DNA from: Kudoa neothunni
Taxonomy: Eukaryota; Cnidaria
Length of the DNA stretch: 64,000 nucleotides
Direction of reading: 5' to 3'
NCBI GenBank assembly: GCA_964304625.1
Contig: OZ199838.1
Location: 7,130,001 to 7,194,000 of the forward strand
Shown here: positions 42,287-53,959 of the stretch, in pieces
Layout: the number at the start of each line of letters is the position of its first letter
How positions within the stretch are numbered: the stretch's first letter is position 1
Made by a program: the position numbers and the translations under genes
The notes under the pieces: generated by a model
Databases searched by the model: none
Seen by the model: only the letters and a program-made list of their open reading frames with translations
Told to the model about the DNA's origin: nothing

Positions 42287-43590
42287 GGCAAAACGAAACT
42301 GCGCAAGTTCTCTGCGCAATTTATAAGAATGTTATTTTGTGCCGATGTTATTATAGTACGTTGGAGAATTAATTAAAGTAAAATATTTAAAGATTCCTTA
42401 TTTGTTTGAAAGTTAAAACATGCTGCATATATTGGTTTTTATTGAACATATAAGAATTGGCCAATTTTTATAGAGGTTGCATTTTTTAGTTTTGAGCCAA
42501 GATTTAACATTTAAGGATTTGTCAATTTTTAATCATTCGTGATATGTTTCATCCTAAACATTTTAAATCAAAATTTTTGTTTTCACCCTCAATTTTGTAC
42601 TAATCGAACAAAGCTTATAATAGTGACGGCGAAATTGAATAATATTTAATTATTTGGCTAGAGATAAATTAGGTAGTCAATAGGTGTTAATCTACATGAA
42701 ATCATGCGCAACAGCGCCACTAACTATATAATTTAAAAGTTTTTACTATTATGTTTAAATCAAATAACAAGGTGGTTTTAGACCGTATAGGATATTTAAA
42801 TGATTATATAAGATTTGTTGGTATGTGGATAATGGGAAAGTGTATGATATCTAAAAATCATCATCTTTAGCATGTTTTTCTTGTTCCTCTTTTCAAGATT
42901 GTTTATAATGGAACATGAATATCTGACATCGATAATTAGTCCATACAAATAATTTCTAAATTTGGACCAAATCTTTATTCAGACCTTGTAAAGGCAACGT
43001 AGCCTTGGATTTCCGATTTATTTCACCTTTGTTTTTTGAATGTACGCATATTCGCAAAAAACTATCGAACATTCAAAAAAATGAAAAAAATAACCTTAGG
43101 TGATTTTTGCAAAGAGGCATTCAAATAAATTCTTTTACAATCAATGGAATATATTATTTAAAATTTAAATATCTCGTAGGAGAAATTCACCAAAGTCTAG
43201 TTACAATTATATTTTTTACTATTTCGTTCCTCGAGCTCGAAAAATAAATTCAAGCTCAAAATAATTTGACAAAAATATATAAAAATAAGCACATTTAAAA
43301 TTTTCACAATTAATTGCGATACATGGTCTTATCATGGTTGTGGATCATTTTGAAATAATTGGAAGCATGTTATGAGTTGGAATTCTGAATACCTAAATTC
43401 TTGAGCAGAATTTGATATTAGTGGTGCCATATGCTTAACTATCTTTAAAATTTTTTGTTAATCAATTTCAAAGAATTTCCAATTTTTGATATTATCTGAA
43501 TAAATAAAAATTGATTTACTAGACCAGGTGTAAATTATAAATGGCAGAGGTAAATTAAGTGTCATCAAAATTAGATAGGGGGAATTTTTG
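42287..43590. other. Non-coding, nothing recognised
   Basis: Upstream region of the proteasome gene. AT-rich, no other gene; the promoter presumably lies in the first few hundred bases but no element is identifiable. Confidence 0.35.
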
Positions 43591-43594
43591 TATA

Positions 43595-43765
43595 ATGCGG
43601 TCTGTGACTTACTTAAGGATTTCTAAGGAATTATATTATTCAAAGCTATTAAACACAACTAGGAATGGTGAGAAATTTTCAAAATATTTTTAGGAATAAT
43701 TTATCAAGCTACCATCAATCCCTTTCTTTTATATCTCGCTTATGTTTTTGTGATGTAGCCAAATA
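43595..43765. repeat. Interspersed repeat, copy 2
   Basis: Direct-oriented partner of 36940-37110 (see there). Just beyond it, CAGTAAGTGACCGGTTTTACG at about 43791 is a worn Tigger-type end, similar to the end at 44006. Confidence 0.55.
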
Positions 43766-44005
43766 ATAATTCAGTAAGTGACCGGTTTTACGCACTTTTA
43801 GCGCGTGCATTGCAGAAAATTATTCAATTATTTATTAAATAACTTAATTAAAATTCGCAAACGTTGGTAAAAACGTTAAATCTTTTTTAAATGAAAGCAC
43901 AGGCGTTAACCGGGGTTGAGTAATCCCTTCGGTATCGCAAAAAAATATGTATGAAATTGGTAACGTCCAGTTTACTCATTTATTCGCGTGCGCATATCTA
44001 TATAC

Positions 44006-45665
44006 AGTAGGTAACCGATTTTCCGTAATTTATGCATGCGCGTGAAATAAAATTTATAAGTATTTTAAGAAAATTTATATCATACCATACATACTCACGT
44101 ATTTTTATTGAAGAAATATGTTATTTTATTTTTATACATGTATTTCGTAATTTTGCGATCTAAATTAATTATTTCCTCTAGACAATCAATTCCTCTCTAT
44201 TGTGTATTTCTTTAGCGTGTTTAAACATTTAAATATATCTTTTGATGATATATATTCCACCACATCCTCATCTTCAATTTCAGTATCACCACAATTTGAA
44301 TTAGCAGATTCAACAATCGAAGGAGAAGGTTCGTCAAAGTTTTTTCATGTAGGCATGATGGTTTCCTCTTAGATCATTTCAGAAATTTCAGCTGAGAACT
44401 CGCTACTGCTCATATTGCTACTTGATGAATGCTCGCACTCATCAGCTACAGGAAACCCAGATTTTTTGAAGCCATTAAATATAGTATTCTTTGAAACATT
44501 ATTCCATCATTTTTTAATTATGAACATGGATTGAAATAAATCTGGCGGAGATGGATTTATACCACTGCGAGCTGCAACAATATGGCTTTCTATCAAATTA
44601 TTTTTGTAGTTTGATTTAAGTGAAAAAATTGTTCCCTGGTCCAAAGGTTGCAAAACGCTACTTGAATTATTTGGGAGGAATAGAAGTGAGATATTAGACA
44701 ATTGAATTTCTGGGTGGCAAGTTGCATTATCGAGAAAAGGCAAAACTTTTTTGTTCGTTTTAAAAAAATTATTCAAATTAACAATATATTTCTTAAATAT
44801 CTCTCCCGTCATCCAAGCCCTCTTATTTAACGCATACTTTATTGGAAACGTTTTAACATTCTTAAAACAACGGGGGTTTTTGTGGTGTCCAATAACAAGA
44901 GGTTCAATACGATCTCCAGGCATAGAAGCACAAAGCAAAACGGTGATTCTTTTTTTAGACTTTTTTCTCGATTAGAATTTGTCTCTAGTGACGAAACATA
45001 GCTTTTTCCTTAACAATATTAATACATAGGCATTTAGAGTGATATACCTCTCTGTTGCTGGTAAAACGGCGCAGTTTCGTCTAGATTGTAAATAGAGTCA
45101 GCGCCGTAACCTTTGTCTAAGTTATTCAATTTAGAGTGCCAATTTTCTATAACACTTGATTCAACATAAGCAGCATCACCATGGAAAGTAATATTTCTTA
45201 AATTAAATCGGGATTTAAAGCCACGAAACCAACCATGGGTCACCGCAACGTTTACGTTCAATTCTTGTGCCAATTGGTTCCCTTTATGTATGATATCGTG
45301 AGCAGATAATTCAATTTTTTTCGATCTCAAGGAATTCACCCAGTCATACACTAAATTATCGATATCGTTGTTTGTACCTTGTTTAATATCTTTTCTCTTA
45401 GAAGAGGCCAAACCCATTTCATAAGATAAAACTATATCTTCCTACTTGCTCAAGATGCTATCAAAAGTAGAAATGGAGGGAAGCTTAAATTTACTAATAG
45501 TAGTAGTTTTGGCACCTCTGTTAGGTAAACTTTTGACGAACTTAATAATTTCATATTTTCCTTTGATAATTTATCTATTTTTAAGTTTACCAGGCATTAA
45601 AAAGGTAAAAAAACACGCGATGGCAAATTCGCTTATAGTCGAAAAGTTCCGGAAAATCGGTCAAG
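44006..45665 (-). mobile_element. Tigger/pogo transposon, about 1.66 kb
   Basis: Left end reads CAGTAGGTAACCGATTTTCC and the right end complement contains TTGACCGATTTTCCGGAA, sharing ACCGATTTTCCG. A second, similar left end (CAGTAAGTGACCGGTTTTACG) at 43791 suggests an older neighbour. The interior is a Tigger transposase on the minus strand (see next entry). Exact target-site TA could not be fixed at the right end. Confidence 0.7.
44460..45600 (-). pseudogene. Tigger transposase, broken
   Basis: From the N-terminus: LPNRGAKTTTISKFKLPS (helix-turn-helix I) near 45500-45450, one stop, then 45417-45034 with VYDWVNSLRSKKIELSAHD...NQLAQELN...THGWFRGFKSRF, the CENP-B-type second HTH, and DSIYNLDETAPFY (catalytic D1). 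After a short broken stretch, 44938-44507 carries LVIGHHKNPRCF, WMTGEIFKKY, VLPFLDNATCH (D2) and LLFLPNNSSSVLQPLDQG (D3 block). Few breaks for such a length, so fairly young. Confidence 0.85.
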
Positions 45666-45719
45666 TGCAAAAAATAGGCAAAAAACGCTGTTCCAATGTT
45701 TCCTATTTTTAATTGATGA

Positions 45720-47230
45720 ATCGTCTTACACAATGATAAAACTTCATTTAGGTACAATTGTTTTATATAAGTATCAAACTAGATATAGTTGTTTATTTAA
45801 GAATCAAAAGAAACGTTGTAAAATAGTCACTTGAAGTTATAGAAACTAAAAGATAGGCATGAAAACAATTTTTCGGGAATTTAATGAAGAAGAATTTTCT
45901 GCTTCTCTAAATTTCATGAGTTACATTTTGAAAATATTTCCAAACCAGTCCGAAAAAATAATACAAGGATGTTGGGTTATCAAAAATCTTTTAAAAATTT
46001 AGAAGAGCAAACAACCGATGGGATGTGATGTGCAAATAATGTCTTCATGCTAGACAATAAAACACTATCGCATTCCAAAGGTGATATAGTTAAGCTGTTT
46101 GTTTATTACTGAGATTTTATTCGGTATTTTAAAATAAATTTTGACCAACTTAAAAACAATCAAAAATATAAACGGTAATTAAACATTTTTCTTTTAAAAA
46201 TATAAAATTTAATTTGATTTATATCTCCAGTTGTAAAGTTTGCAGAAGAAAATATCCCTTCCTAAATTAATTTTATTGATCTAATGATTGAAGTAGAGGA
46301 AATAAATCTTTTAATAAAAAATTTATGAGTTATAATATTTAAATTTATTTACGCTTATTGATGAAATAGATTATTGTTAAATATTTATTCAATTAATTCT
46401 TAATTTAGAAACTAAAATTATAGTTAGGATGAATTCAGAAAAATTGTTGACTTAGTTGAAGATTAGAGATGTAAATTTTTATGGAATTATCAAAACAATC
46501 AGAAGAAATAGAATTAGCTCTCCATAAGGTGGCCTTATTCAAATTCGGGAATTTTTCAATATATCAACCAACCAACCAACCAAATAATGTAATAATTTTA
46601 ATTTTCCCAGTTAATTATAAATTTACATAATATTCGGATATATTCTTTAATAATATTATGGATTTTCCAAAAAACTAGCTAGATGTCCAGTTTGAGGTGG
46701 CAATGCTAAATTTATCTCTCATAGATTCTAGAGTTTATCGTGTATCATATTAATATCAATTTAAACTTGTATCGCATTGATTAGATTATAATTAAAAAAA
46801 GAACGGTTTAACGTATTGAAAACTGATAAATTGTTATTCTAACTAATACTTATTGGAGAAAAACAGATCGAATATTTTTCTGATAAATTAAAATGATATT
46901 CATTACAAATTATTGAAATTAATTAGCGATCTCGATAAATTCCTGAGCATTCTAAATCGAACACCTTAATCTATATTCAAATTTTCTTTCAACAAGCTTA
47001 TATGACTATAAAGTACTTGATTATAGTTATTATAATTTATAAATTCAATAAATTAGAATATTTACGGTTACAATGATAAATAAAATAAATGCTTCAGATT
47101 TAACTGCGTTGATCACGTGATAAACGCGCAACTTTTTCAGTGTGGTTCAACTTTGAAGTTTAAACTACATATAGATATAAATCTAAATTATTTTACTAAA
47201 TTTTAATTAATTTCAAATATTATCGGAGCT
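45720..47230. other. Non-coding, nothing recognised
   Basis: About 1.5 kb of AT-rich spacer. CAACCAACCAACCAACC near 46564-46580 is a small tetranucleotide repeat. No exon supported. Confidence 0.4.
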
Positions 47231-47235
47231 GAATT

Positions 47236-47677
47236 ATGTTCACAAAAAGATTCCTATCGTCTCCAAGTCCACTATTATATAAGATACATAGAATGCCGTT
47301 AACTAAGCAACAGACGTTTATGTACAAAATAGGAGGTGATTATTCTGAGTAAAAATTTTTAATATTTATTTTTTAGGAGAGAATCTTGGAAAAATTCTCG
47401 GAAATTTTTATCATGTGAACTTGAGATTAGATGATGGTTGCCATGAGAATGGAATATCTGGCACCGATGCTCTCCTTATTGGAGGTTGTGTTTTGGGAAG
47501 ACAACAAAGCTTTAAACTTTTTACAATTGTTAGGAACAATGAAAGGCATTAATGATTCGATAAAATTGATAGAGCAATATTTTTCGAATGATGGCTTACT
47601 GTATTCATTTTATTGTCCTCTTTGCTACAATTAATTATAGGAAGTTTACTGATAAACAAATACTGCGATTAAAGTGA
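47236..47677 (+). CDS. Unassigned 103-residue protein, 4 exons
   Basis: Exons 47236-47335, 47377-47484, 47534-47600 and 47641-47677 join in phase through canonical GT-AG introns of 41, 49 and 40 bp, the size used by the sure genes here. That regularity is the main evidence. The N-terminus (MFTKRFLSSPSPLLYKIHRM) has arginine, lysine and serine but no acidic residue, as mitochondrial presequences do. Later parts read YKIGGENLGKILGNFY, then SGTDALLIGG, then GLLKFTDKQILRLK at the end. I do not recognise the family. An unspliced reading of the third exon ends in CPLC, which could instead be the zinc motif of the S18-like gene that follows. Confidence 0.45.
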
Positions 47678-48088
47678 AAATATATTAATTTTTGTCATTT
47701 AATTATAAATCTATTGTAAATAGTGACCCAGTTAGAGTGAAAGGTTTTAATTGATCCTTTTGTTCAACTTTTACATTCTGCTCTATAGATCAGCCTTTTT
47801 GCCATCTAATTCGATCGTTTATTCATTACAAGAGGAAACCATTTGTACTTGATATTATGTTTTTCTATCTAATTGTAGTTTAGAAAACCAGAAAGCATTG
47901 TTATGTGATTTTCTCGCAGTTTATATGCATAATAAAAAAATTTTCTAATAGTATAAATCAACTAAATCCTACATTAGACATCCATGCAGTTTATGTCAGT
48001 TGTATATTAATGATGGTTACGTGATCACTTCTAAAGTAAAGCAAACTTAGATCAATAATCTCGGTTGGTTGAGATTTTATTTTTTTAG

Positions 48089-48437
48089 GATATTGACATG
48101 ATTCTTGAATTCATCTGTACTGAAACCTATCGTCCATTTGATATTAAAACTGCAAGTATAAAAACTCATTAAGCTGGCATGTGTTTGAATTTATTTTAAG
48201 AGTTGTGCTATCGACAATATGACCATCTTATAAATGTTTTAAAAGAAGCTCAAGATTTGGGTAGAATATTTTATCATGTGGATGGTTCTAATTTTGGCTT
48301 GATCGATAGGAAAAATACCAATGTACGTTCCAAAGCCTTATGAAACAGCCCCTGAACCTTTGGTTAACATTACGAAACCGAAAAATGTGCGATATAGGAT
48401 TCCTCCTATAAATGATTTTATTGATAAACAATTTTAA
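48089..48437 (+). CDS. Mitochondrial ribosomal protein S18-like (3' exons)
   Basis: Three exons, 48089-48155, 48201-48260 and 48310-48437, join in phase (introns 45 and 49 bp). The protein reads DIDMILEFICTETYRPFDIKTAKL, then YRQYDHLINVLKEAQDLGKIPM and a proline-rich tail. This follows the bS18 fold pattern D-x2-L-L-x2-F-(I/V)-x5-(I/L)-x-R-x-I-T-(G)-x2-x-K..Q..(I/L)..A(I/V)K.A...G..P. Mitochondrial S18 proteins bind the small ribosomal subunit. Exon one must lie between 47678 and 48088 or earlier; the usual CxxC zinc motif would be in it, and I could not place it. A CPLC is encoded at about 47611-47622, upstream, but a stop follows it. Partial model. Confidence 0.55.
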
Positions 48438-48539
48438 GTGAACTTTGTGTTTTTAGTCAAAAAACTATTATTTGTCTGCAAAATTGCTGTTGTCTATTTG
48501 AAATTTTATAAAATCCCTTTATTGTGATCTAAGATACTA

Positions 48540-50339
48540 CAGTGGATGGCGGGTAATACGCACTTTTGCTTGTTCATATAGAATTTACTATTTAATAAGC
48601 ACATTACTTAAGTTGGCGTTTATAAATTTAATTGAGTTTTTACATCTGAAAAATAATATTTATTAAAATATTTGAAGTCAATACCAGAAGAATAAAAGCC
48701 ACTCCATTAAAAATTTTGTTGTTGTATTCATATTAAATTCAGACAGCATCCTACCCAAGAAATCACAAATTAAGGAATTAGGTGAAAATGGAGCCGTAAA
48801 AATTCAAGAGCAAAACAAACAATGAATTTAATAACAAAATCTACGAATGGATTACTCGAATAAGTTCAAATATTTTAGAGTTGTTCATCATAGGAAATTA
48901 TTTTCAAACAATGAAATTGTGAAGAAAATTATGTAAAACGTCCATGATGTTAGCTATGGTTGGTTTTAAGGTTTTAAAAACAGTTTAACACGCGTAGATT
49001 TAAATTATATAGCGATCCAAAAATCATTGATGAATGTAAGCCTAAAAATTACTTTGAAAAATTATAAACTCGAGATGGAGTTAAATTTTAACTATGACAA
49101 AATTATAATTCCATTTTTGTGTAATTTTCTACGTAGAAAATATTAAAAGGGAAGAAGGAGAATCTTCGGTTGAACATGACGATTTTTAATTACCTAAAAC
49201 ATTATTCAAGTGTCACTTTTGGGATTTGTGGATATCGAAGCAAAGACAATGAAAAAATTCCTACAGTTATCCCCGAGACCTTATCCTATCCTATTTAGGT
49301 GCAAATGATGAAGAAATGGCTCAATCATAAAACTATTTATATGTCTCAAATAAAATTAATGTAACAACAAATGGTTCTATTTATTTCTAAAATTCCGCTT
49401 AAGAGTTAGAAAAAGACTTATTTAACATACAGATTGGGGTTAAGAAACAAATAAAAATAATTTATGTTTTCTAAAGTAAAATATTACAATAATAATTAAT
49501 GAATAATCGAATTTTGAATATACGCGTGCGCCTCAAGAGGTGCGTACAGGACTGCCAGGGCTTGGTTTTTTTATGGTCACCTTGGTGGGTTCTTGGGGGG
49601 TTTTTTTCCATTTAATACAAAATCTTGGGGTTTTATTAAAAACCTGTAAACATTAAAGAATGTTTAAATTTTTGTATGTACGGCATTAATATTTATATTT
49701 TTGATGACGTATCCTATTCAGATTATATCACGTAGCAGCGCTTCCCAACTAAAATTGGACTCGCACCCGCTTGCATACGATAAGGTGTAACTGACTCAAA
49801 ATTTCTCAACAATTATTTTCTATTGTGATCGAATCTCGCATACCCAAGCCCATAGTTCACACCCTTAGGGATGCGGGAACCGCTGTCATACAGGGTATAA
49901 AAATTTGCGATATTGAACGACAGACATTAGATTGTTTAACATGACACAATCACATAATTACTCAATAAACATTGTCACACATTATTAGGGAATTTAAGCG
50001 TTATTTCAAAATATATTTTGAACTACGAAGTAATAAATTGTGAGTGTATTGATCTACACTAGACATTAAATATGAGTGAATGTTCATGCCAAAACGTTGC
50101 AATCACATGACGATAAATTTAAATTTAACGCCTGAAGACGTAATTATTGAATCGGAAGAAGGTTAAAAACTATAATAAATACGATTCTATTTTTTGTTGT
50201 AATTTAAACTAATGTTTTTCTCGACCTTGGGGTTTTTTAACTCCACTGGCAGCCCTGGGTGCGTATTACCCAGCATTGTTGGCTAATTCGCACTTTTCTC
50301 CAGTCCCGGAGGGATTACGTATTACTCGTCACCCACTGT
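48540..50339. mobile_element. Tigger-type element, interrupted by a hAT
   Basis: The left end reads TA then CAGTGGATGGCGGGTAATACG, and the right end on the opposite strand reads TA then CAGTGGGTGACGAGTAATACG. The 5'-CAGTGG termini and TA duplication are those of pogo/Tigger elements. GCACTTTT also appears just inside both ends. Interior frames are badly worn (a KIYEWITRI piece near 48835 resembles the HTH half). A younger hAT at 49547-50257 sits inside it. Confidence 0.8.
49547..50257. mobile_element. Non-autonomous hAT (711 bp) with perfect 8-bp duplication
   Basis: Termini CAGGACTGCCAGGGCTTGG and, on the other strand, CAGGGCTGCCAGTGGAG. The host sequence GGTGCGTA is duplicated exactly at 49539-49546 and 50258-50265. 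The G/C-rich subterminal blocks (CTTGGGGGGTTTTTTTCC and CTTGGGGTTTTTTAAC complement) are partial inverted repeats. No transposase frame. Ends resemble those of the 3-kb hAT at 9995-13001, a possible source of transposase. Confidence 0.9.
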
Positions 50340-50519
50340 AATATGGCGCGTATGATTAAAATGGGCTAAATTTGAGGGCCAAGCTATTTGAGCCAAATTT
50401 TTTATTGAAAATTTTATTATAAAACTTAATATACAGTTTTGCTTCTCTCGTCTATCTCTGCATTTAAACTTTAATCATATATTCACGTTCGCATGCGTCA
50501 ATGTGTAACTAATCCGCTA

Positions 50520-51692
50520 ATGCCGATCGATGACAATATTGATAAAGGAAAAGAGCGAAAAAGAAAGCAAGATATATCTGAAGATTCAAAAGGTAGACAT
50601 TAGCGTTATTAGGTTAAATGAACTTGAGTCATTAATTCGTAGCAAATACAAGCTCCCTCGAAGAATCATTGTTAGAAGAGGACCTTGTGTTGTTGGGCGG
50701 TAAACTCGATAATTTTTAACGGGAAAATTTAAAACATTAATAAATCCAGAAATTGATATTGAAAAATTTGAGACTAACGCTCAACCTGACAAAACTGCAA
50801 AATTAATCAAAATAAATCCACGATTGAGGGGTGCCCCTATTATCCCCTATTTGGATAATGGTGTGTGGGTGTATGATCCGACAATTAAAGCCGACCTTCA
50901 AATAAATGAAAGTACCGTCTGTGTGTTACTTAGTGTGAAGTTCCACATGTTTAATCCTAACTATATTCACGAACGTTTCAAAGAAGTGCACCATAAATAT
51001 CGAGTTTGTGTGTTTTTGGTGTTTTGTGATGTGGTAAGCTATGCTTATTACGTACTATAACGTAACATGATAATATATTAATTAATTAACTATAAATATA
51101 TATATATATATATACATATATTTTTTTTTGAAAATTATAACTATTTAAAACAGTTATTTTATGGTGTACTCTTATCTTACGCTTGTCTAGCAAGAACCCT
51201 CTCATGTGATGAAAGAATTAAATCTTATAGCCATAAATGAGAAAGCTAGTTTAGTTGTAGCATGGAGTCTACCAGAAGCTAGCCATTATATCATGTCGCT
51301 TAAGAAAAAACAAGATACAATTATGGTTGGAACCAAAATATCCACTGACACCACACACCAAGATCATGTAATATGTATTTGCTCCATTAAATATAAGAAA
51401 TCGTAGATTGTTGACATTTTGACGTCAATAAAAGGAATCAATTCTACCGATGCTAAATTGCTTTGCTCCAGATTTCACGTAGGTTTTATTTGAGTAATAA
51501 TTAACTATTAATAACCCCTTATGCAGTCATTCAAAAATATAATCAACGCTTCAAAAGAGGAGATGACCAAATGCAATGGAATAGGCCCAAACAAAGTAAC
51601 AACATAAACAACTAACTCAAAACTATCTACAAAATAATGTTGTATTTTAGGCTGAAATACTTTACAAAATGTTCCGTCAAAATCTTCAATAA
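50520..51692 (+). CDS. ERCC1: ERCC1/Rad10 nucleotide-excision-repair endonuclease subunit, 7 exons
   Basis: ERCC1 pairs with XPF to cut DNA 5' of bulky lesions and at crosslinks; ERCC1 itself is catalytically dead and binds DNA and XPA. Exons: 50520-50592, 50643-50699, 50750-51033, 51191-51367, 51407-51478, 51527-51595, 51651-51692 (774 nt, 257 residues; human 297). Introns 39-55 bp except 157 bp, which holds a (TA)n run. Order of features: charged, lysine-rich N-terminus; INPRLRG then PIIPYLDNGVWVYDP, matching VNPRQRGNPVLKFVRNVPW; a CVLLSVKFHMFNPNYIHERF block ([21 protein letters not shown] in man); VVAWSLPEASHYI; and a C-terminal helix-hairpin-helix pair (FKNIINASKEEM, CNGIGPNKAEILYKMF) for XPF pairing. 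AATAAA overlaps the stop codon. No break seen. Confidence 0.93.
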
Positions 51693-51719
51693 ACATTAAC
51701 GTTTTTGCTATGTATAATT

Positions 51720-52094
51720 TCATTCTTTTTTACTCCCTTTTGCACAACACTCGCAGCCATTAACCATCGTGGAAGAATTTGCATAGTTGTCGATTAGATG
51801 TTTCAATTCTGGTCGATTCACATAGATACTTTCTTCCCCAGTAGTAGTGATTCTAATTTGAAATACGTTTTTGAGTATGGTTTCCCTAAAATTATTCAAA
51901 TTTTTCACGATATAATCTGCATCTTTATGCTGATTTTCGTTAATTGTTTCTCTAATCATTTTTATTGCTTTCATTCGTGTTTCTGGATCGTCTTCAAAAA
52001 CTCTTTTTAAAGAACGCAATAGCTTTAGATATGCAATTTTAATCTAAATCAATTAAATAATACGAACTTAAACAATGACAAGTACGCCAAACAT
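51720..52094 (-). CDS. LYRM7: LYRM7/Mzm1-like complex III assembly factor, 2 exons
   Basis: Exons 52094-52086 (nine bases, MFG) and 52043-51720, joined over a 42-bp GT-AG intron; 110 residues (human LYRM7 104). LYRM7 holds the Rieske iron-sulfur protein in the mitochondrial matrix until it is put into complex III. The line AYLKLLRSLKRVFEDD is an LYR-type opening (LQLFKTLHRTRQQVF in man, with L-R retained). RMKAIKMIRETINENQ matches ALEAARIKINEEFKNN, and the NVFQIRITTTGE...NRPEL segment matches the VVQGIHT...VPRKDL part. The tail CECCAKGSKKE is lineage-specific. The tiny first exon is the least certain part. The gene converges on ERCC1. Confidence 0.78.
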
Positions 52095-52575
52095 TTGAAA
52101 ATGTTATGCGTGCGCGTGATGTGGTTTTAGTATGATCCATCCTATTGCGTGTGAAAATTCTTAGAATGATTAACATGATTCAAGGATGTTGATATTGCAG
52201 TTTTAAGTTGTGTAGATTATGAAATAAATAAAATAACGGACTATATGATAAATTTCTAAAATAAGTTATATTTTAACTAATTTAATTCTCGGGAGACGTA
52301 GGTTCAAAACTTTGGGCATGTGTCAATGCGCAAAGTGAAAAGTTGTCCACATACGCGCAAACAAAAACAACTAATAATTAGGCCTCTACATAAACTTCGA
52401 AGAATATATTTCGGCAATTAAATACAAGAAATCCATACTTTTGAAGGTGTGGTAATTTTCACGCATATTTTGTAGGCAGTGTCTATTGGCCCGGCAGATA
52501 AGTTTTATGATCGTTTTGCCTTTTTTTCATTATAAAAAGAAAAAGAAGATTGGTTGTCTTATGATTGCTATATTA

Positions 52576-53777
52576 CAGGGGTGGCCGAAACGGGACTCTG
52601 AATGTTATGGTGTAGTTCTGGAAAAATTTGTGGCTGAGTTTAGTTTTTTTAAAATTCAATAAGCGCGTTAATTCAGAAAGATTCAAAGTTTGAACTATTT
52701 TATTAAGAGAAGAAATGAACTCTTTAATCCCGACCTAGATAATATTTTTTAATAGAAAACATAGTTACGAACTATTATACAGTTTTAATATTTTATGCAA
52801 GCTAGAATTATTTCTAGTTTCATTAGGAAATACAATTAGAACTAGTGTTTATCCATTGCTAAAGTGATATATATCGCAAGAATAAAACACATGTAAAAGC
52901 TTTAAAAGGAGGGTAGACGAGTGCAATTGAAAATAGCCACGGACTCGCTCCTTAGTTAGTCCAGAAATGATCCGACTCATACCACACCCCGACGTCATTT
53001 AAACTAATCGACATGTGCTTCCTCCAAACTGCGGAAACTATTTGCTAGAATCGGAGCTTAAATGATAATTCCAATTCTATTATTGTATGAAAAAAGTTAT
53101 GGGTTCATTAAATGTAAAAAAAGAAAATATAATGCCGACAAAAGAATATTTAGCCCAGAATGGGAAGAAGAATTTTCCTCCAACTTGTTTCCATCTTTGG
53201 AATATCTCATTGTTGTCAATCTCTTTATTCAACGATAAAGTTTGTAAAAACGAAACATCGCGGACCTTCATAAACATACACCCGGCGGAACTAATTAGTA
53301 TGGCTTTAACAGCATACGAACTAGGTTTCCGTCAATTCACTGATAATATGGAAACACTTTCAAAAAAATGTTTTCGCATGCATTAATTGCTTGTTTTATT
53401 ATTTTATTCCTAAATATTTAATTTTATATTTTGTCAGATTACCATCCATGATTTTAAATATTCTATTTTTTTTGTGATCTTTCTCATTGAGAAAAAATTT
53501 CTTGGATCATTAACTATTAATATACTTTTTTTGAAATCACATGAATTATACCTGTAAAAATTGTTAGTTTTCCAGCGATTAACCGAATAAGAAAAAAATT
53601 ATAAAATCTTTATTTATAATTCTACAACATTATCTTAATATTCACCAAAAATTTTCAAAAAACCTAAGTTTTAAACAAGGGAGTGATGTACATAAATGAT
53701 TTTAATGCTTTTCGGCTCTTGAAAATTTGGGAAACCTTAAAGTTGGCTCCCATTCTGAGCAAGTCTGACCTCCCCTG
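52576..53777. mobile_element. hAT element with ends only recognised (1.2 kb)
   Basis: Left end CAGGGGTGGCCGAAACGGG and right end on the minus strand CAGGGGAGGTCAGACTTGC are hAT-type termini, both continuing into CTGAATG / CAGAATG. Flanking 8-mers (CTATATTA, GAATATAC) agree poorly, so the duplication has decayed or ends are off by a base. Inside is a plus-strand frame of 99 codons at 53087-53386 with no family I recognise; it may be element cargo or chance. Confidence 0.65.
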
Positions 53778-53959
53778 GAATATACGGTACATTAAATAGT
53801 TCGAAATCATATTTAAGATGAGAGTGATAACTGTCGTGACTCAAGTCACGGATAAACATTGTTATTTAAGTTAACACACGGCATCAGCAAAATGTTGTCG
53901 ATTATATTTTGAATAATTGAATTTTTTATCGCGCTCTAAAAGAATTATTAAAATCGCGG

